A stretch of 64,000 nucleotides of DNA from assembly GCA_963837445.1 (NCBI GenBank), contig CAWINK010000002.1, positions 186,001 through 250,000 on the forward strand, in the 5' to 3' direction. Positions 26,986-35,705 of the stretch are shown here, one piece after another. Every line of letters begins with the position of its first letter. The first letter of the stretch is position 1. Source of the DNA: JACVRW01 sp963837445 (GTDB lineage: Bacteria > Actinomycetota > Thermoleophilia > Solirubrobacterales > Thermoleophilaceae). Below the pieces are notes generated by a model. The model worked only from the letters and a program-made list of their open reading frames with translations, was not told the origin of the DNA and did no database searches. Both the position numbers and the translations under genes were made by a program.

Positions 26986-27625
26986 TCAGGAAGCCGGGGC
27001 GCAGAACACCCAGACCGCAGGCAGGATGTCGCCGCCCGGCGGCGGATCCGGGAAAGCGCCACCCGGCGCGCGTCAGCGGGTTGAGGACGGTGACTCGCCA
27101 GCCGGTCGAACGTCCCGCCGTCGACCGGGCGGCTCCGTGATGTCCGTACTGATCACCGGCCGCGACGATGTGACGATCGTGTACTCCGAGTCGGTGGCGT
27201 CGCCTCTGCCGCCGACGCCGCCGATTGCCTGCTGCCCAGCGGGACACGTCACGCGTGTACGACGCGCTGCTGTTGTTGGCGAGCGCCACCGCTGCGACCT
27301 CGGTCTGCGCCGTGATGCTCGGGAAGTTGAGCGAGGCCCGCCTGAACGGTCGGTCGCGCCGAGCGACCCGTCCGCCACGTCGGCTCGTTCCGACCGAGCT
27401 GTCCGCGATGTCGCCGCTGGCCACGGCGTTGGAGCGGATCTCCGACGCGCCTACCGCGTTGCGATTGATCTCAGGAGCCCTGACGCCGTTCCTCTTGATC
27501 TGCTTGGCGCCGACGCTGTTCTTCGGCAAAGCCACGGCCGCGTACGTCGTCCCACCAAGGGCAACGAACAGCGCCATGAGCGAAACCAGGTTCGCGAAAG
27601 ACATATGACTGCGAATCCACTGCAT
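26986..27625 (-). pseudogene. Surface-type ALPKNSV-repeat protein 1, frameshifted
   Basis: ATG 27623-27625 with GGAGA 4 nt upstream gives MQWIRSHMSFANLVSLMALF, a short N-terminal membrane helix ending in ALGGTTYAAVALPKN. A repeat of about 11 residues follows (SVGAKQIKRNGV, RAPEINRNAV, GASEIRSNAV, ASGDIADSSV), a right-handed-helix-like pattern common in Thermoleophilia. The C-terminal domain is a compact fold (CPAGQQAIGGVGGRGDATDS, SWRVTVLNP-like, VWVFCAPAS). Three frames are used; the final one places the stop at 26986-26988, 15 nt before the C25 peptidase start, suggesting an operon. Paralogues at 27732-28403 and 28510-29132. Confidence 0.55.
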
Positions 27626-27640
27626 TTCTCCACGCTCCTA

Positions 27641-27718
27641 ATGGGCGTTTGCGGTTGTCGCGAGTACCAACGGCCGAGGGCCAGCCGGATTACGGCCCAC
27701 CCTCTCATCGGTTTACCG
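27641..27718 (-). repeat. Leader repeat A upstream of ALPKNSV protein 1
   Basis: A 5' leader segment almost identical over about 70 bp to the one at 28419-28496, including a 46-bp identical core. On the minus strand it contains the box ACCGATGAGAGGGT and a hairpin GGGTGGGCCG-TAATC-CGGCTGGCCC (wobbles and one mismatch). It is unlike any riboswitch class I can recognise. Confidence 0.7.
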
Positions 27719-27731
27719 ACGCCGCAACTGC

Positions 27732-28403
27732 CTAGAGCTCGAACCAGATGAAGAAGCGGGCGTTCTGGGCGGCCTCGCTGCTGCCGTCCACGATCCGTAC
27801 GCGCGCGTCGTTGTGCGTCGCCGGGCAATCGCCTAGATCCTCACCACGGTCGATAGCCACGCTCGCGATCAGGTTGCGGTTCGCCACGGCGGCATCGGCG
27901 TTGTCCAGCGACACGACTCGCGCTCGCCGGCCGCGACGGCAGGTTGAAGCAGGTGGTGCCGGTAGCAGCCCCTGCCTCGCCCGCAACCACGTCGGCCTGC
28001 ACGATTCCCTTGTTCTGGGGGGCGGCCCGCATCGTTCGGCTCGAGCGTGCCTTAAGGTCGCGTCGACCCGTCGAACCCGACGCGGGCGAACGCGTCCAGC
28101 GCGACGGCGTCCTCGCCCGGGACGCCCTGGATCCCCTGGGTCACCCTTATCTCCCTTGGCTCCGGCCGGGAGCTGCCCGGCCCTGAAGTCCTCCGCCAGC
28201 AGGCGGCCGTTGCGAACCTCGGACGTGCCGACCGCACGCGACTTGATCTCGGACGCCCCCACGGCGTTCGTGGCGATCTGCTTCGCCTTGACGCTGTTCT
28301 TGGGCAGCACGACGGCGGCGTAGGTCGTGCCGCCGAGGGCGACGAACAGCGCGATCATTGCGATCACGTGCGCTGACGAGAGATGAGTCCGGATCCACTG
28401 CAT
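27732..28403 (-). pseudogene. Surface-type ALPKNSV-repeat protein 2 with collagen-like segment, frameshifted
   Basis: ATG 28401-28403 gives MQWIRTHLSSAHVIAMIALF, then the helix, LPKNSVKAKQIATNAV and three further 11-residue repeats. A collagen-like G-X-Y stretch follows (GAKGDKGDPGDPG in one frame, GIQGVPGEDAVALDAFARVG in the next). The C-terminal domain reads VSLDNADAAVANRNLIASVA and ARVRIVDGSSEAAQNARFFI to the stop at 27732. Two or more indels in the collagen-like part disrupt the frame. Collagen-like rods suggest an extended surface fibre. It shares its N-terminus and leader with the adjacent paralogues. Confidence 0.55.
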
Positions 28404-28418
28404 CTATGTACGCCTCCT

Positions 28419-28496
28419 ATGGGCGTAGCGGTTGTCGCGAGTACCAACGGCCGAGGGCCAGCCGGATTACGGCTGACCCTCTCATCGGTTTGCCGG
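28419..28496 (-). repeat. Leader repeat B upstream of ALPKNSV protein 2
   Basis: Second copy of the structured leader. On the minus strand GGGTCAGCCG-TAATC-CGGCTGGCCC forms a continuous 10-bp stem with one U-G wobble, whereas the plus strand would have a C-A mismatch, so the RNA of the gene strand is the better folder. It also carries ACCGATGAGAGGGT. Confidence 0.7.
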
Positions 28497-28509
28497 AACC
28501 GCAAGCCGC

Positions 28510-29132
28510 CTACGGCGTGACTCGGGCGCAAAGGATGAACGCCCGGATCTCGGCCGCGCCCGTGCCGCCGGCCGGGTTGCGGTAGACGGCGCGCCATTCG
28601 TTCGACGTGTCGCCGTCGTTCGGAATGACCGCTCCGTTCCCGGGCCGCGACACCAATTGCTTGATGTCGTCGGACCCGGTCTGATCGACCGAGCTCCCGC
28701 CGCCGACGCCCACGGTGCCCGCGGGGCAGGCCGCCTCCACCGCCTGCGTGGTGTTGTCGGCCAGTGCGACGTCGGTGCGCTGAACCGTGACCTCGAGCGA
28801 CTTCGCGAGCAGCCCCGCCACGAGGTCCGCCTCGGCGATCGAGCCGTTGGCCACCTCGGCCGAAGCCCGACCGAGTTGTCCGAGAGATCTGCGCCGCCCA
28901 CTCCGTTTTCGGCGATGTCGCCGCTGGCCACCGCGTTGGAGCGAATCTCGGACGCGCCGACCGCGTTTCGCTTGACCTCAGACGCGCGTACGGCGTTCCT
29001 TCTTGATCTGCTTGGCGCCGACGCTGTTCTTCGTGAGCGTGACGGCCGCGACGCTCGTGCCTGCCAAGCGCCACGAACAGCGCGACATCGCGATCACGTG
29101 GGCTGACGAGAGATGAGTCCGGATCCATGCAT
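28510..29132 (-). pseudogene. Surface-type ALPKNSV-repeat protein 3, frameshifted
   Basis: The start region is the same as in the neighbours but with one base missing right after ATGCA (29128-29132), so the frame is lost at codon 2: the intended WIRTHLSSAHVIAM follows in another frame. Then come TLTKNSVGAKQIKK, repeats, ASGDIAENGVGGADLSDNSV and a C-terminal domain ANGSIAEADLVAGLLAKSLE, VEAACPAGTVGVGGGSSVDQ, WRAVYRNPAGGTGAAEIRAF ending at 28510. At least four frame changes. No collagen segment. Function unknown; probably a surface protein of about 205 residues. Confidence 0.5.
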
Positions 29133-29156
29133 GGGGACCTCCAAGGAAATTGGGCC

Positions 29157-29184
29157 GGCGAGTGACCTTCTCATCGGTCCGCCC
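29157..29184 (-). repeat. Partial leader repeat C upstream of ALPKNSV protein 3
   Basis: A shorter, diverged copy: on the minus strand GGACCGATGAGAAGGTCACTCG retains the ACCGATGAGARGGT box of copies A and B but lacks the hairpin and the 46-bp core. Confidence 0.5.
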
Positions 29185-29218
29185 CATGGCGCAAGGGCCG
29201 CAGACGGACGTTCGATGC

Positions 29219-30359
29219 TCAGTGCGCGTGCGTTTGGCGCACTGCTGTGCGTGCCTCGGCGTAGCGGATCGTCTCGTAGGCGATCAGGCCGAGGTCACCG
29301 CCGCGGCCAGCGCCAGCGCCCAGATGGCGTCGACCTCGGTTGCGAGTGGGATCAGCGCCAGGCAGGCCACGGCGGCGACCAGCGCGCGGCCGGTTGAGCG
29401 AGCGGACGTTGCGCAGCCGGAAGCCGAGGTGCCCGGCGTAGTAGAGCGCGATGCCGCCGAACAGGGCCACCGCCGGGCACGGTCCTCGAGCGGGTCGTCC
29501 ACGTGCCCGATCGCCTTCTTGATCCCGAGCGCGACCAGGACGATCCCCGCGATCATCGGCAGGTGGAGGTAGCTGTAGGAGTCGCGCGCGATGCGGAGCA
29601 GGTGCTCGCCGCGGGCCTCGCGGAAGTGGCGCTCGGAGACGAGCGCCACCACGTCGAAGTAGGCCCACCAGAGCGCGGCACGCCACCACCAGCCCGAGCA
29701 GCGCCGCCGGCGACCACGCCGGCGTCGATGTCCCCCTCGGCGCCGACGCCGATCGCGACGATCGACTCGCCGAGCGCGATGATCACGATCAGCGCGAAGC
29801 GCTCCGCGAAGTGCCCGGCCGAGACCCGGAAGCCGCTCACCCCGAACACGAACGGGCCGCCGAAGTCGATCGCGAGCGCCAGCGACCCAGACAGCGCCTG
29901 CGCGGTCCCGTCGAGGAAGGCGGCCGCGAGCAGACAGCGCCGGCGCCGGAAGCGCGGTGCGCGCGAGCCGCCGGATCGCGCGCGCGGCGTCGACGTCGTC
30001 GTTCGCCTCGGCGAAGATGAAGATGTGGAGCCAGCGGGCGACCGCGTAGGCGACCGCGAACAGCAGCGCGTCGTCGCCGAACGCGTCCGGCGCCGCGAGC
30101 GCCGCGACCAGCAACGCGGCCATCGACGGCGAACATCAGCAGCCGCTCGCGGTCCTGGTCGGCGGCGATGTAGTTCGTGAGCCAGGCGTACGCGCCCCAC
30201 GCCCACCAGAGCGCCGCGAGCACGAGCATGCCGCGGCCGAGGCCCGTCCAGGTCGGGTCGCCGCGCCATCAGCGCCGTGACCTGCGTCAGCGCAAAGACG
30301 AAGACGAGGTCGAAGAACAGTTCCAGCGGCGCAACGCGCTTTTCACCGGCATCGGCCAT
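29219..30359 (-). pseudogene. ltrA: Low temperature requirement protein A (LtrA family), frameshifted
   Basis: ATG 30357-30359 opens MADAGEKRVAPLELFFDLVF, VFALTQVTALM, the conserved LtrA N-terminus. Hydrophobic helices follow in alternating frames: LVLAALWWAWGAYAWLTNYI, DDALLFAVAYAVARWLHIFI, FGGPFVFGVSGFRVSAGHFA, ERFALIVIIALGESIVAIGV, LHLPMIAGIVLVALGIKKAI, and a C-terminal IRYAEARTAVRQTHAH. The ERFALIVIIALGES block is diagnostic. Five or more frame changes (near 30260, 30130, 29940, 29690, 29480, 29300) break it; restored length is about 380 residues. LtrA is a polytopic membrane protein first linked to cold growth in Listeria, molecular function unknown. Divergent from the second propeller gene. 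Confidence 0.65.
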
Positions 30360-30412
30360 GGGGCGGACAAACGTTCCATCAAGAACCGGACGGTGGCGTC
30401 GATGCAGCCTTT

Positions 30413-32320
30413 GTGCGCCTGCCGATCCGCATCGCGTCGCTGTTCGTGGCCGCGTTCCTTGGAGCGGGGATCGACCGGCTGCCGCGGCGAGCGGCCCGTC
30501 GATCTCCGAGTTCAGCACGGGCCTGACGCCGAGCATCGGGCTCTGGGGCATCGCCCAGGGGCCCGACGGCAACCTCTGGTTCACCGAGGAGACCAACAAC
30601 GGCGTGGGGCGGATCACGCCCGGCGCGATCATCAGCGAGTTCACGGCGGGCTTCCCGATCGGCAGCCCGCGCGGAATCACCACGCGGTCCCGACGGCAAC
30701 CTCTGGGTGGCCCAGGCCGGCGGCGACGGCGCGATCGCGCGGGTCACGAAGGCCGGCGTGGTCACAGACTTCGCGGTCCCGACGCCCGGCGACCCCACCG
30801 ACATCGCGGCCGGCCCTGACGGAAATCTCTGGTACGTGGACCCGGCCGCGAACCTGATCGGCCGCATCACGCGCGAGGGCTCGATCACCGAGTTCACGAA
30901 CGGCCTCGACGCGGCCGCCGAGCCGAACGCGATCACCAAGGGCCCCGACGGCAAGCTCTGGTTCACCGAGAAGGGCACCGGGCCGCATCGGGAAGATCAC
31001 GACACGGCGGTGATGATCACGGAGTTCACCAGCGGACTGTCCGGGGCTGGCGAGCCGGGCGGACATCGCGACCGGACCCGACGGCAACCTCTGGTTCACG
31101 CTGAACGCGGACCCGGGCGGCATCGGCCGCATCACGCCCGAGGGCGACGTCATGGAGTTCAGCGACGACCTGACCATGAACTCGCGCCCGCTCGGCATAG
31201 CCGCAGGGCCCGACGGCGCGCTCTGGTTCACCGAGTCCGCGGCCCCGGGCCGGATCGGCCGCATCACGACCGAGGGCGACATCACCGAGTACTCGAACGG
31301 CCTGCTGCTGATCACGAACCCCTGGTTCATCTCCGCGGGCCCCGACGGCAACATGTGGTTCACGGGGAACAACCTCCCGGGGCTGGTGGCGCGGATCACG
31401 CTCCCGCCGCTGGTGCGTGACGTGGCCGCCGACGAGATCGGGGCTCAACTCCGCGCGGCTGCGCGGCAAGGTCCGGCCGAACTCGCAGGCCACGGACTAC
31501 TACTTCGAGTACGGGCTCAGCGCCGACTACGGCATGACGACCGCCACGGCCTACGCCGGCAGCTCCTACGACCTGGACTATGTGTTCGCCGAGGTCGAGG
31601 GCCTGCTGGCGGAGACGAAGTACCACTACCGCGTCGTGGCCGAGAACGACGCAGGGATCACCGTCGGGCCGGACCGCGTCTTCGAGACCGCCCGTCTGGT
31701 GGGCCTCGAGCCCGTGCTGCCTGCCGGTGACGAAGCCGGAGCCGGAGCCGGAGCGCAAGCCCGAGCCCGAATTCGGCAAGACGGTCGTTGCCGACGGTGA
31801 CGGAAGCGTGCGCTACAAGGCGCCGGGCGGCGACTGGCAGGACCTCGACGAGGGCGCGGAGCTCCCGGTCGGGAGTGGCTCTCGACGCTCGCCGAGGGAA
31901 AGGTCAACATCACGACCGCCGGCTGCCGCGGCAACGTCCAGGACAGGCGTCTTCGGCGGCGGGGTCTTCTCCGTCCGCCAGCCCCGCGAGGCGTGCGGGC
32001 GCGTGGACGTGTACCTGCGCGGTGGCAGCTTCGCGCGCTGCGGCCGGGCGTCTCACCGCGCCGGCTCGCGCACTGCCTCGGCGTCGCGCTCGCGCAAGGT
32101 CCGCCGGCTCTGGGGACGCGACAACGGCGGGCGCTTCCGAAGCCATGGCCGCCACAGCCACGCCACCGTGCGCGGCACGCGCTGGCTGACCGTCGACCGC
32201 TGCGACGGCACGCTCACACGCGTGACCGACGGCGCGGTGGTCGTCCGCGACTTCCGGCGCCACCGGAGCGTGCTGGTGCGCGCCGGTCACACGTACCTCG
32301 CAAGGGCGCACCGCCGCTAG
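30413..32320 (+). pseudogene. Secreted seven-bladed streptogramin-lyase-like propeller protein (copy 2), frameshifted
   Basis: GTG 30413 gives a signal peptide RLPIRIASLFVAAFLGAG; the frame changes near 30470 and the mature part begins ASGPSISEFSTGLTPS. Seven Vgb-type blades follow (GPDGNLWFTEETNNGV, PDGNLWVAQA, GPDGNLWYVDPAANLI, GPDGKLWFTEKG, GPDGNLWFTLNADPGG, GPDGALWFTESAAPGR, GPDGNMWFTGNNLPG), then TKYHYRVVAENDAGITVGPD and the same C-terminal domain as copy 1 (LWGRDNGGRFRSHGRHSHAT). Five or more frame changes. Blade order and C-terminus match the gene at 20315-22193, so the two are duplicates lying as direct repeats about 10 kb apart. Confidence 0.7.
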
Positions 32321-32350
32321 CCGCCCAATCGCCAGGTCTGAGCGGCTGGG

Positions 32351-32356
32351 TACGCT
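32351..32356 (+). promoter_or_regulatory. -10 element (TACGCT) for leuS
   Basis: TACGCT lies 9 nt before ATG 32366 (12 nt before the alternative ATG 32369), predicting a leaderless or nearly leaderless leuS transcript. Confidence 0.5.
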
Positions 32357-32365
32357 TGCGCCCGG

Positions 32366-34774
32366 ATGATGGAGCGCTACGACCCAAAGACGATCGAGCC
32401 CAAGTGGCAGAAGGTCTGGGCCGACGAGCACACCTGGGAGGTCTCGAACGAGCCCGACGAGCGCCCCAACGCATACATGCTCGTGATGCTCCCGTACCCG
32501 TCGGGTGAGCCGCACATCGGGCACCTGAAGGTCTACTCCGTCGGCGACGCTGTGGCTCACTTCGCGCGCCGCACCGGGAACCGCGTCCTCAACCCGATGG
32601 GCTACGACGCGTTCGGGCTCCCCGCCGAGAACCACGCCATCAAGACCGGCCAGCATCCGCGCGAGTCCACGGAGGCGGCGATCCGCGAGTTCCGGCGCCA
32701 GTTCCGCGAGTGGGGCATCTCGATCGACTGGACACGCGAGCTGAGCACTCACGATCCCGCGTACTACCGCTGGACGCAGTGGATCTTCCTGCGCATGTAC
32801 GAGCGCGGGCTCGCTTACCGCAAGGAGGCCGCGGTCAAATGGTGCCCCAAGGACCAGACCGTGCTGGCCAACGAGCAGGTGATCGACGGGCGCTGCGAGC
32901 GCTGCGGCAGCGTGGTCGAGGCGAAGCAGCTTGAGCAGTGGTTCTTCAGCATCACCGAGTACGCGGACCGCCTGTTGGAGGACATGGAGACCATCGAGTG
33001 GCCCCGGCACGTGGTCACGATGCAGGAGAACTGGATCGGTCGCTCGGAGGGCGCCGAGGTCGTGTTCCGCTGCGAGGCGCTCGGGATCGACTATCCCGTC
33101 TTCACCACCCGCCCCGACACGATCTTCGGTGCGACCTTCTTCGTGCTGGCGCCCGAGCACCCGGACGTGCTGCGGCTGAACGACTCGCCCGAGGTGCACG
33201 ACTACGTGAACCGCTCGCTCAACGAGACGCCCGAGGAGCGCGGCGACGAGCACAAGCAGAAGACGGGCGTGCCGCTCGGCCACACGGTCACGAACCCGGC
33301 CACGGGCGAGCAGATTCCGATCTGGGTGGCGGACTACGTGCTGCTGGAGTACGGCACGGGTGCGGTGATGGGCGTGCCGGCGCACGACGCGCGCGACTTC
33401 GAGTTCGCCGAGCAGTTCGAGCTCGAGATCCGGCGCGTGATCGACTGCGGGGAGCTGCCCTGCACCGACGACGGCCCGATGGTGAACTCCGGCCGCTTCG
33501 ACGGCACGGGCAACCGCGAGGCCTACGAGCAGATCGTGGACTGGCTCGAGTCCGAGGGCAAGGGCGCGCGCTCGGTGAACTACCGCCTGCGCGACTGGCT
33601 GCTGTCGCGGCAGCGCTACTGGGGCTGCCCGATCCCGATGCTCTACTGCGAGACGGATGGCCTGGTGCAGGTGCCGGACGACCAGCTGCCGGTGGAGCTG
33701 CCGGACGTCAAGGACTACAAGCCGAAGGGCCAGCCACCGCTTGCCACGGCCACGGACTGGGTGAACACCACCTGCCCGGAGTGCGGCGGGCCGGCACGGC
33801 GCGAGACCGACACGATGGACACGTTCGTCGACTCGGCCTGGTACTTCCTGCGCTACTGCGACCCTCACAACGACGAGGCGCCGTGGAGCCGCGAGGCCGT
33901 GGACGCCTGGATGCCGGTCAACCAGTACATCGGCGGCATCGAGCACGCGATCCTGCACCTGTTGTACGCGCGCTTCTTCGTGAAGGCGCTCGCGGACATG
34001 GACCTGCTGGGCGTCCAGGAGCCGTTCGGCCGGCTCTTCACCCAGGGCATGATCACGCGCGACGGCGCGAAGATGTCGAAGTCGAAGGGGAACGTGGTGG
34101 CGCCGGAGGACTACGTCCAGCGCTTCGGCGCGGACACGGCGCGCTGCTACATCCTGTTCATCGGGCCGCCGTCGCTCGACGCCGACTGGCAGGACGCCGG
34201 GGTGGCCGGCGTGCACCGCTTCCTGTCGCGGCTCTGGACGGCCGCGGTGGAGGCGCCGGAGGGCGGCTCGCCCGACGGCGAGCCGGGGGAGGCCGGCGAG
34301 CTGCTCCGCAAGGCGCACTGGGCGATCGACAAGGTCACGCACGACATGCAGGCGAACTTCGGCTTCAACACGGCGATCGCAGCGGTGATGGAGCTCACGA
34401 ACGAGATCTACAGGCAGCGCGAGTCCGCGCCGCCCGGCGACGTTCGCTTCGCGGTCGCCACGGCTGCCTCGCTGATCTTCCCGTTCGCCCCGCACCTGGG
34501 CTCGGAGGTCTACGAGCTGATGACAGGCAGGCGCGTGTGGGAGGAGCCCTGGCCGCAGGCCGATCCGGCGCTGCTCGAGCGTGACGAGATCCAGCTCGTG
34601 GTGCAGGTGAACGGAAAGCTGATCGACCGTCTGGCGGCTCCCGCCTCGGCGAGCAGCGAGCAGCTCGAGGAGCTGGCGCGCGGATCGGAGAAGCTGAGCG
34701 CGCGTTTGAACGGCAAGGAAATCGTGAAGACTGTTGTTGTGCCAGGCAAGCTCGTGAACTTCGTGATCCGATGA
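32366..34774 (+). CDS. leuS: Leucyl-tRNA synthetase
   Basis: 802 residues; class Ia synthetase charging tRNA-Leu. The HIGH motif is PYPSGEPHIGHLKVY (near residue 45). The CP1 editing domain (about 220-420) carries TRPDTIFGATFFVLAPEHPD and YGTGAVMGVPAHDARDFEFA. KMSKS is AKMSKSKGNVV (near residue 568). An anticodon-binding and a C-terminal domain follow (NGKLIDRLAAPASASSEQ). ATG 32366 and 32369 are both possible. The stop overlaps the next ATG (ATGA). In-frame throughout, in contrast to the preceding 12 kb. Confidence 0.97.
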   Translation: MMERYDPKTIEPKWQKVWADEHTWEVSNEPDERPNAYMLVMLPYPSGEPHIGHLKVYSVGDAVAHFARRTGNRVLNPMGYDAFGLPAENHAIKTGQHPRESTEAAIREFRRQFREWGISIDWTRELSTHDPAYYRWTQWIFLRMYERGLAYRKEAAVKWCPKDQTVLANEQVIDGRCERCGSVVEAKQLEQWFFSITEYADRLLEDMETIEWPRHVVTMQENWIGRSEGAEVVFRCEALGIDYPVFTTRPDTIFGATFFVLAPEHPDVLRLNDSPEVHDYVNRSLNETPEERGDEHKQKTGVPLGHTVTNPATGEQIPIWVADYVLLEYGTGAVMGVPAHDARDFEFAEQFELEIRRVIDCGELPCTDDGPMVNSGRFDGTGNREAYEQIVDWLESEGKGARSVNYRLRDWLLSRQRYWGCPIPMLYCETDGLVQVPDDQLPVELPDVKDYKPKGQPPLATATDWVNTTCPECGGPARRETDTMDTFVDSAWYFLRYCDPHNDEAPWSREAVDAWMPVNQYIGGIEHAILHLLYARFFVKALADMDLLGVQEPFGRLFTQGMITRDGAKMSKSKGNVVAPEDYVQRFGADTARCYILFIGPPSLDADWQDAGVAGVHRFLSRLWTAAVEAPEGGSPDGEPGEAGELLRKAHWAIDKVTHDMQANFGFNTAIAAVMELTNEIYRQRESAPPGDVRFAVATAASLIFPFAPHLGSEVYELMTGRRVWEEPWPQADPALLERDEIQLVVQVNGKLIDRLAAPASASSEQLEELARGSEKLSARLNGKEIVKTVVVPGKLVNFVIR

Positions 34775-35253
34775 ACGCGCGGAGACAGGCCCAGATCCCG
34801 ATCGGACCGCTCGTCGCGGCGGTGGGCGCCGTGCTCTTGATCGTGAGCCTGGGGCTCGACTGGTACGCGGATCTGTCCGGCTTCAACAGCTTCGAGTTCC
34901 TCGACCTGCTGCTGGTGGTGCTCGCCCTGATCGCGATCGCGACGCTTGCCAGCGCGCTGGGCGTGCTGCGCGCGCCGCTGAAGCCGGGCACCCCGCTCGC
35001 GGTCGGCGTGATCGCGCTCGTGGTGGTGGTCAGCCAGCTTGTGAACCATCCGCCGGCGGGAATCGGAGACGATGTCGAGACGGGCCTCTGGCTCGGCCTC
35101 GCCGGTGCCGCGCTGATGCTTGCGGGCGCCATCCTCTCGACGGCACGTATCGCCATCGCGGTGGAGCCGCGGCGCTCGGGGGCTTCGCCACCGGCCGCGT
35201 CGCCGCCGCCCGCCGATCAGGCACCCACCGTCTCGGACGCGCCTCGACCCTGA
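34771..35253 (+). CDS. Four-helix membrane protein, unknown function
   Basis: 160 residues with four predicted membrane helices (PLVAAVGAVLLIVSLGLDWY, LLLVVLALIAIATLASALGV, LAVGVIALVVVVSQLV, LWLGLAGAALMLAGAILSTA) and a short Pro/Ala-rich cytoplasmic tail. No catalytic motif seen. Translationally coupled to leuS at its start and to the LOG-like gene at its end, so it belongs to the leuS operon. Confidence 0.75.
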   Translation: MNARRQAQIPIGPLVAAVGAVLLIVSLGLDWYADLSGFNSFEFLDLLLVVLALIAIATLASALGVLRAPLKPGTPLAVGVIALVVVVSQLVNHPPAGIGDDVETGLWLGLAGAALMLAGAILSTARIAIAVEPRRSGASPPAASPPPADQAPTVSDAPRP

Positions 35254-35693
35254 CGCCCCAGATCGCGGTCGTGGGTGCGGGCGAGGGCTCCTCGCCGGTT
35301 GCCGAGGCCGTGGGAAGGGAACTGGCCGCCCGCGGCGCGGTGGTCGTGTGCGGCGGCCTCGGCGGTGTGATGGAGGCCGCGTGTCGTGGCGCGAAGGAAG
35401 GAGGCGGCCGCACTGTGGGCATCCTGCCGGGCACGGATCGGGCGGCCGCGAACCCGTTCGTGGACACCGCGATTCCGACCGGTCTCGGGGAGGCGCGCAA
35501 CGCTCTCGTCGTGCGCGCCGCGGATGCGCTGATCGCGGTGGGCGGCGGCTACGGCGCTCTGTCCGAGATCGCGCTCGCGCTGAAGGCAGGCAAGCGGGTC
35601 GTGGGGCTCGACTCCTGGGACATCGAGGGCGTGGTCGCAGTGGCCGACCCGGCGGCCGCCGTCGCGGCCGTGCTCGGCGAGTCGCTCACCTAG
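35250..35693 (+). CDS. LOG-like / TIGR00725 family Rossmann protein, probable CTG start
   Basis: 147 residues if read from CTG 35250, whose CTGA overlaps the upstream stop: TPQIAVVGAGEGSSPVAEAV is the expected first strand and loop, whereas the first normal start, GTG 35271, would cut that strand. The body has the LOG hallmark GGLGGVMEAACRGAKEGGG, TVGILPG, and GLGEARNALVVRAADALIAV, VGGGYGALSEIALAL. The family (lysine-decarboxylase-like fold) includes cytokinin-activating phosphoribohydrolases. The Gly-rich nucleotide loop is complete, though the physiological substrate is uncertain. Confidence 0.8.
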   Translation: MTPQIAVVGAGEGSSPVAEAVGRELAARGAVVVCGGLGGVMEAACRGAKEGGGRTVGILPGTDRAAANPFVDTAIPTGLGEARNALVVRAADALIAVGGGYGALSEIALALKAGKRVVGLDSWDIEGVVAVADPAAAVAAVLGESLT

Positions 35694-35696
35694 ACT
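35691..35696 (+). promoter_or_regulatory. -10 element (TAGACT) for the decarboxylase gene
   Basis: TAGACT lies 9 nt before GTG 35706 and shares its TAG with the preceding stop codon. Confidence 0.5.
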
Positions 35697-35705
35697 CGCC
35701 GGTTC

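Noticed and set aside
27641..28496. Leader repeats as a c-di-GMP-I riboswitch
   Set aside because: A GGCAAACC string was tempting, but the tetraloop receptor and the GGUAGC...GGGUU part of the class are absent; kept as an unassigned structured leader.
31910..34495. An 861-codon minus-strand frame over leuS
   Set aside because: Again the antisense shadow of leuS and the propeller C-terminus; leuS motifs are all on the plus strand.
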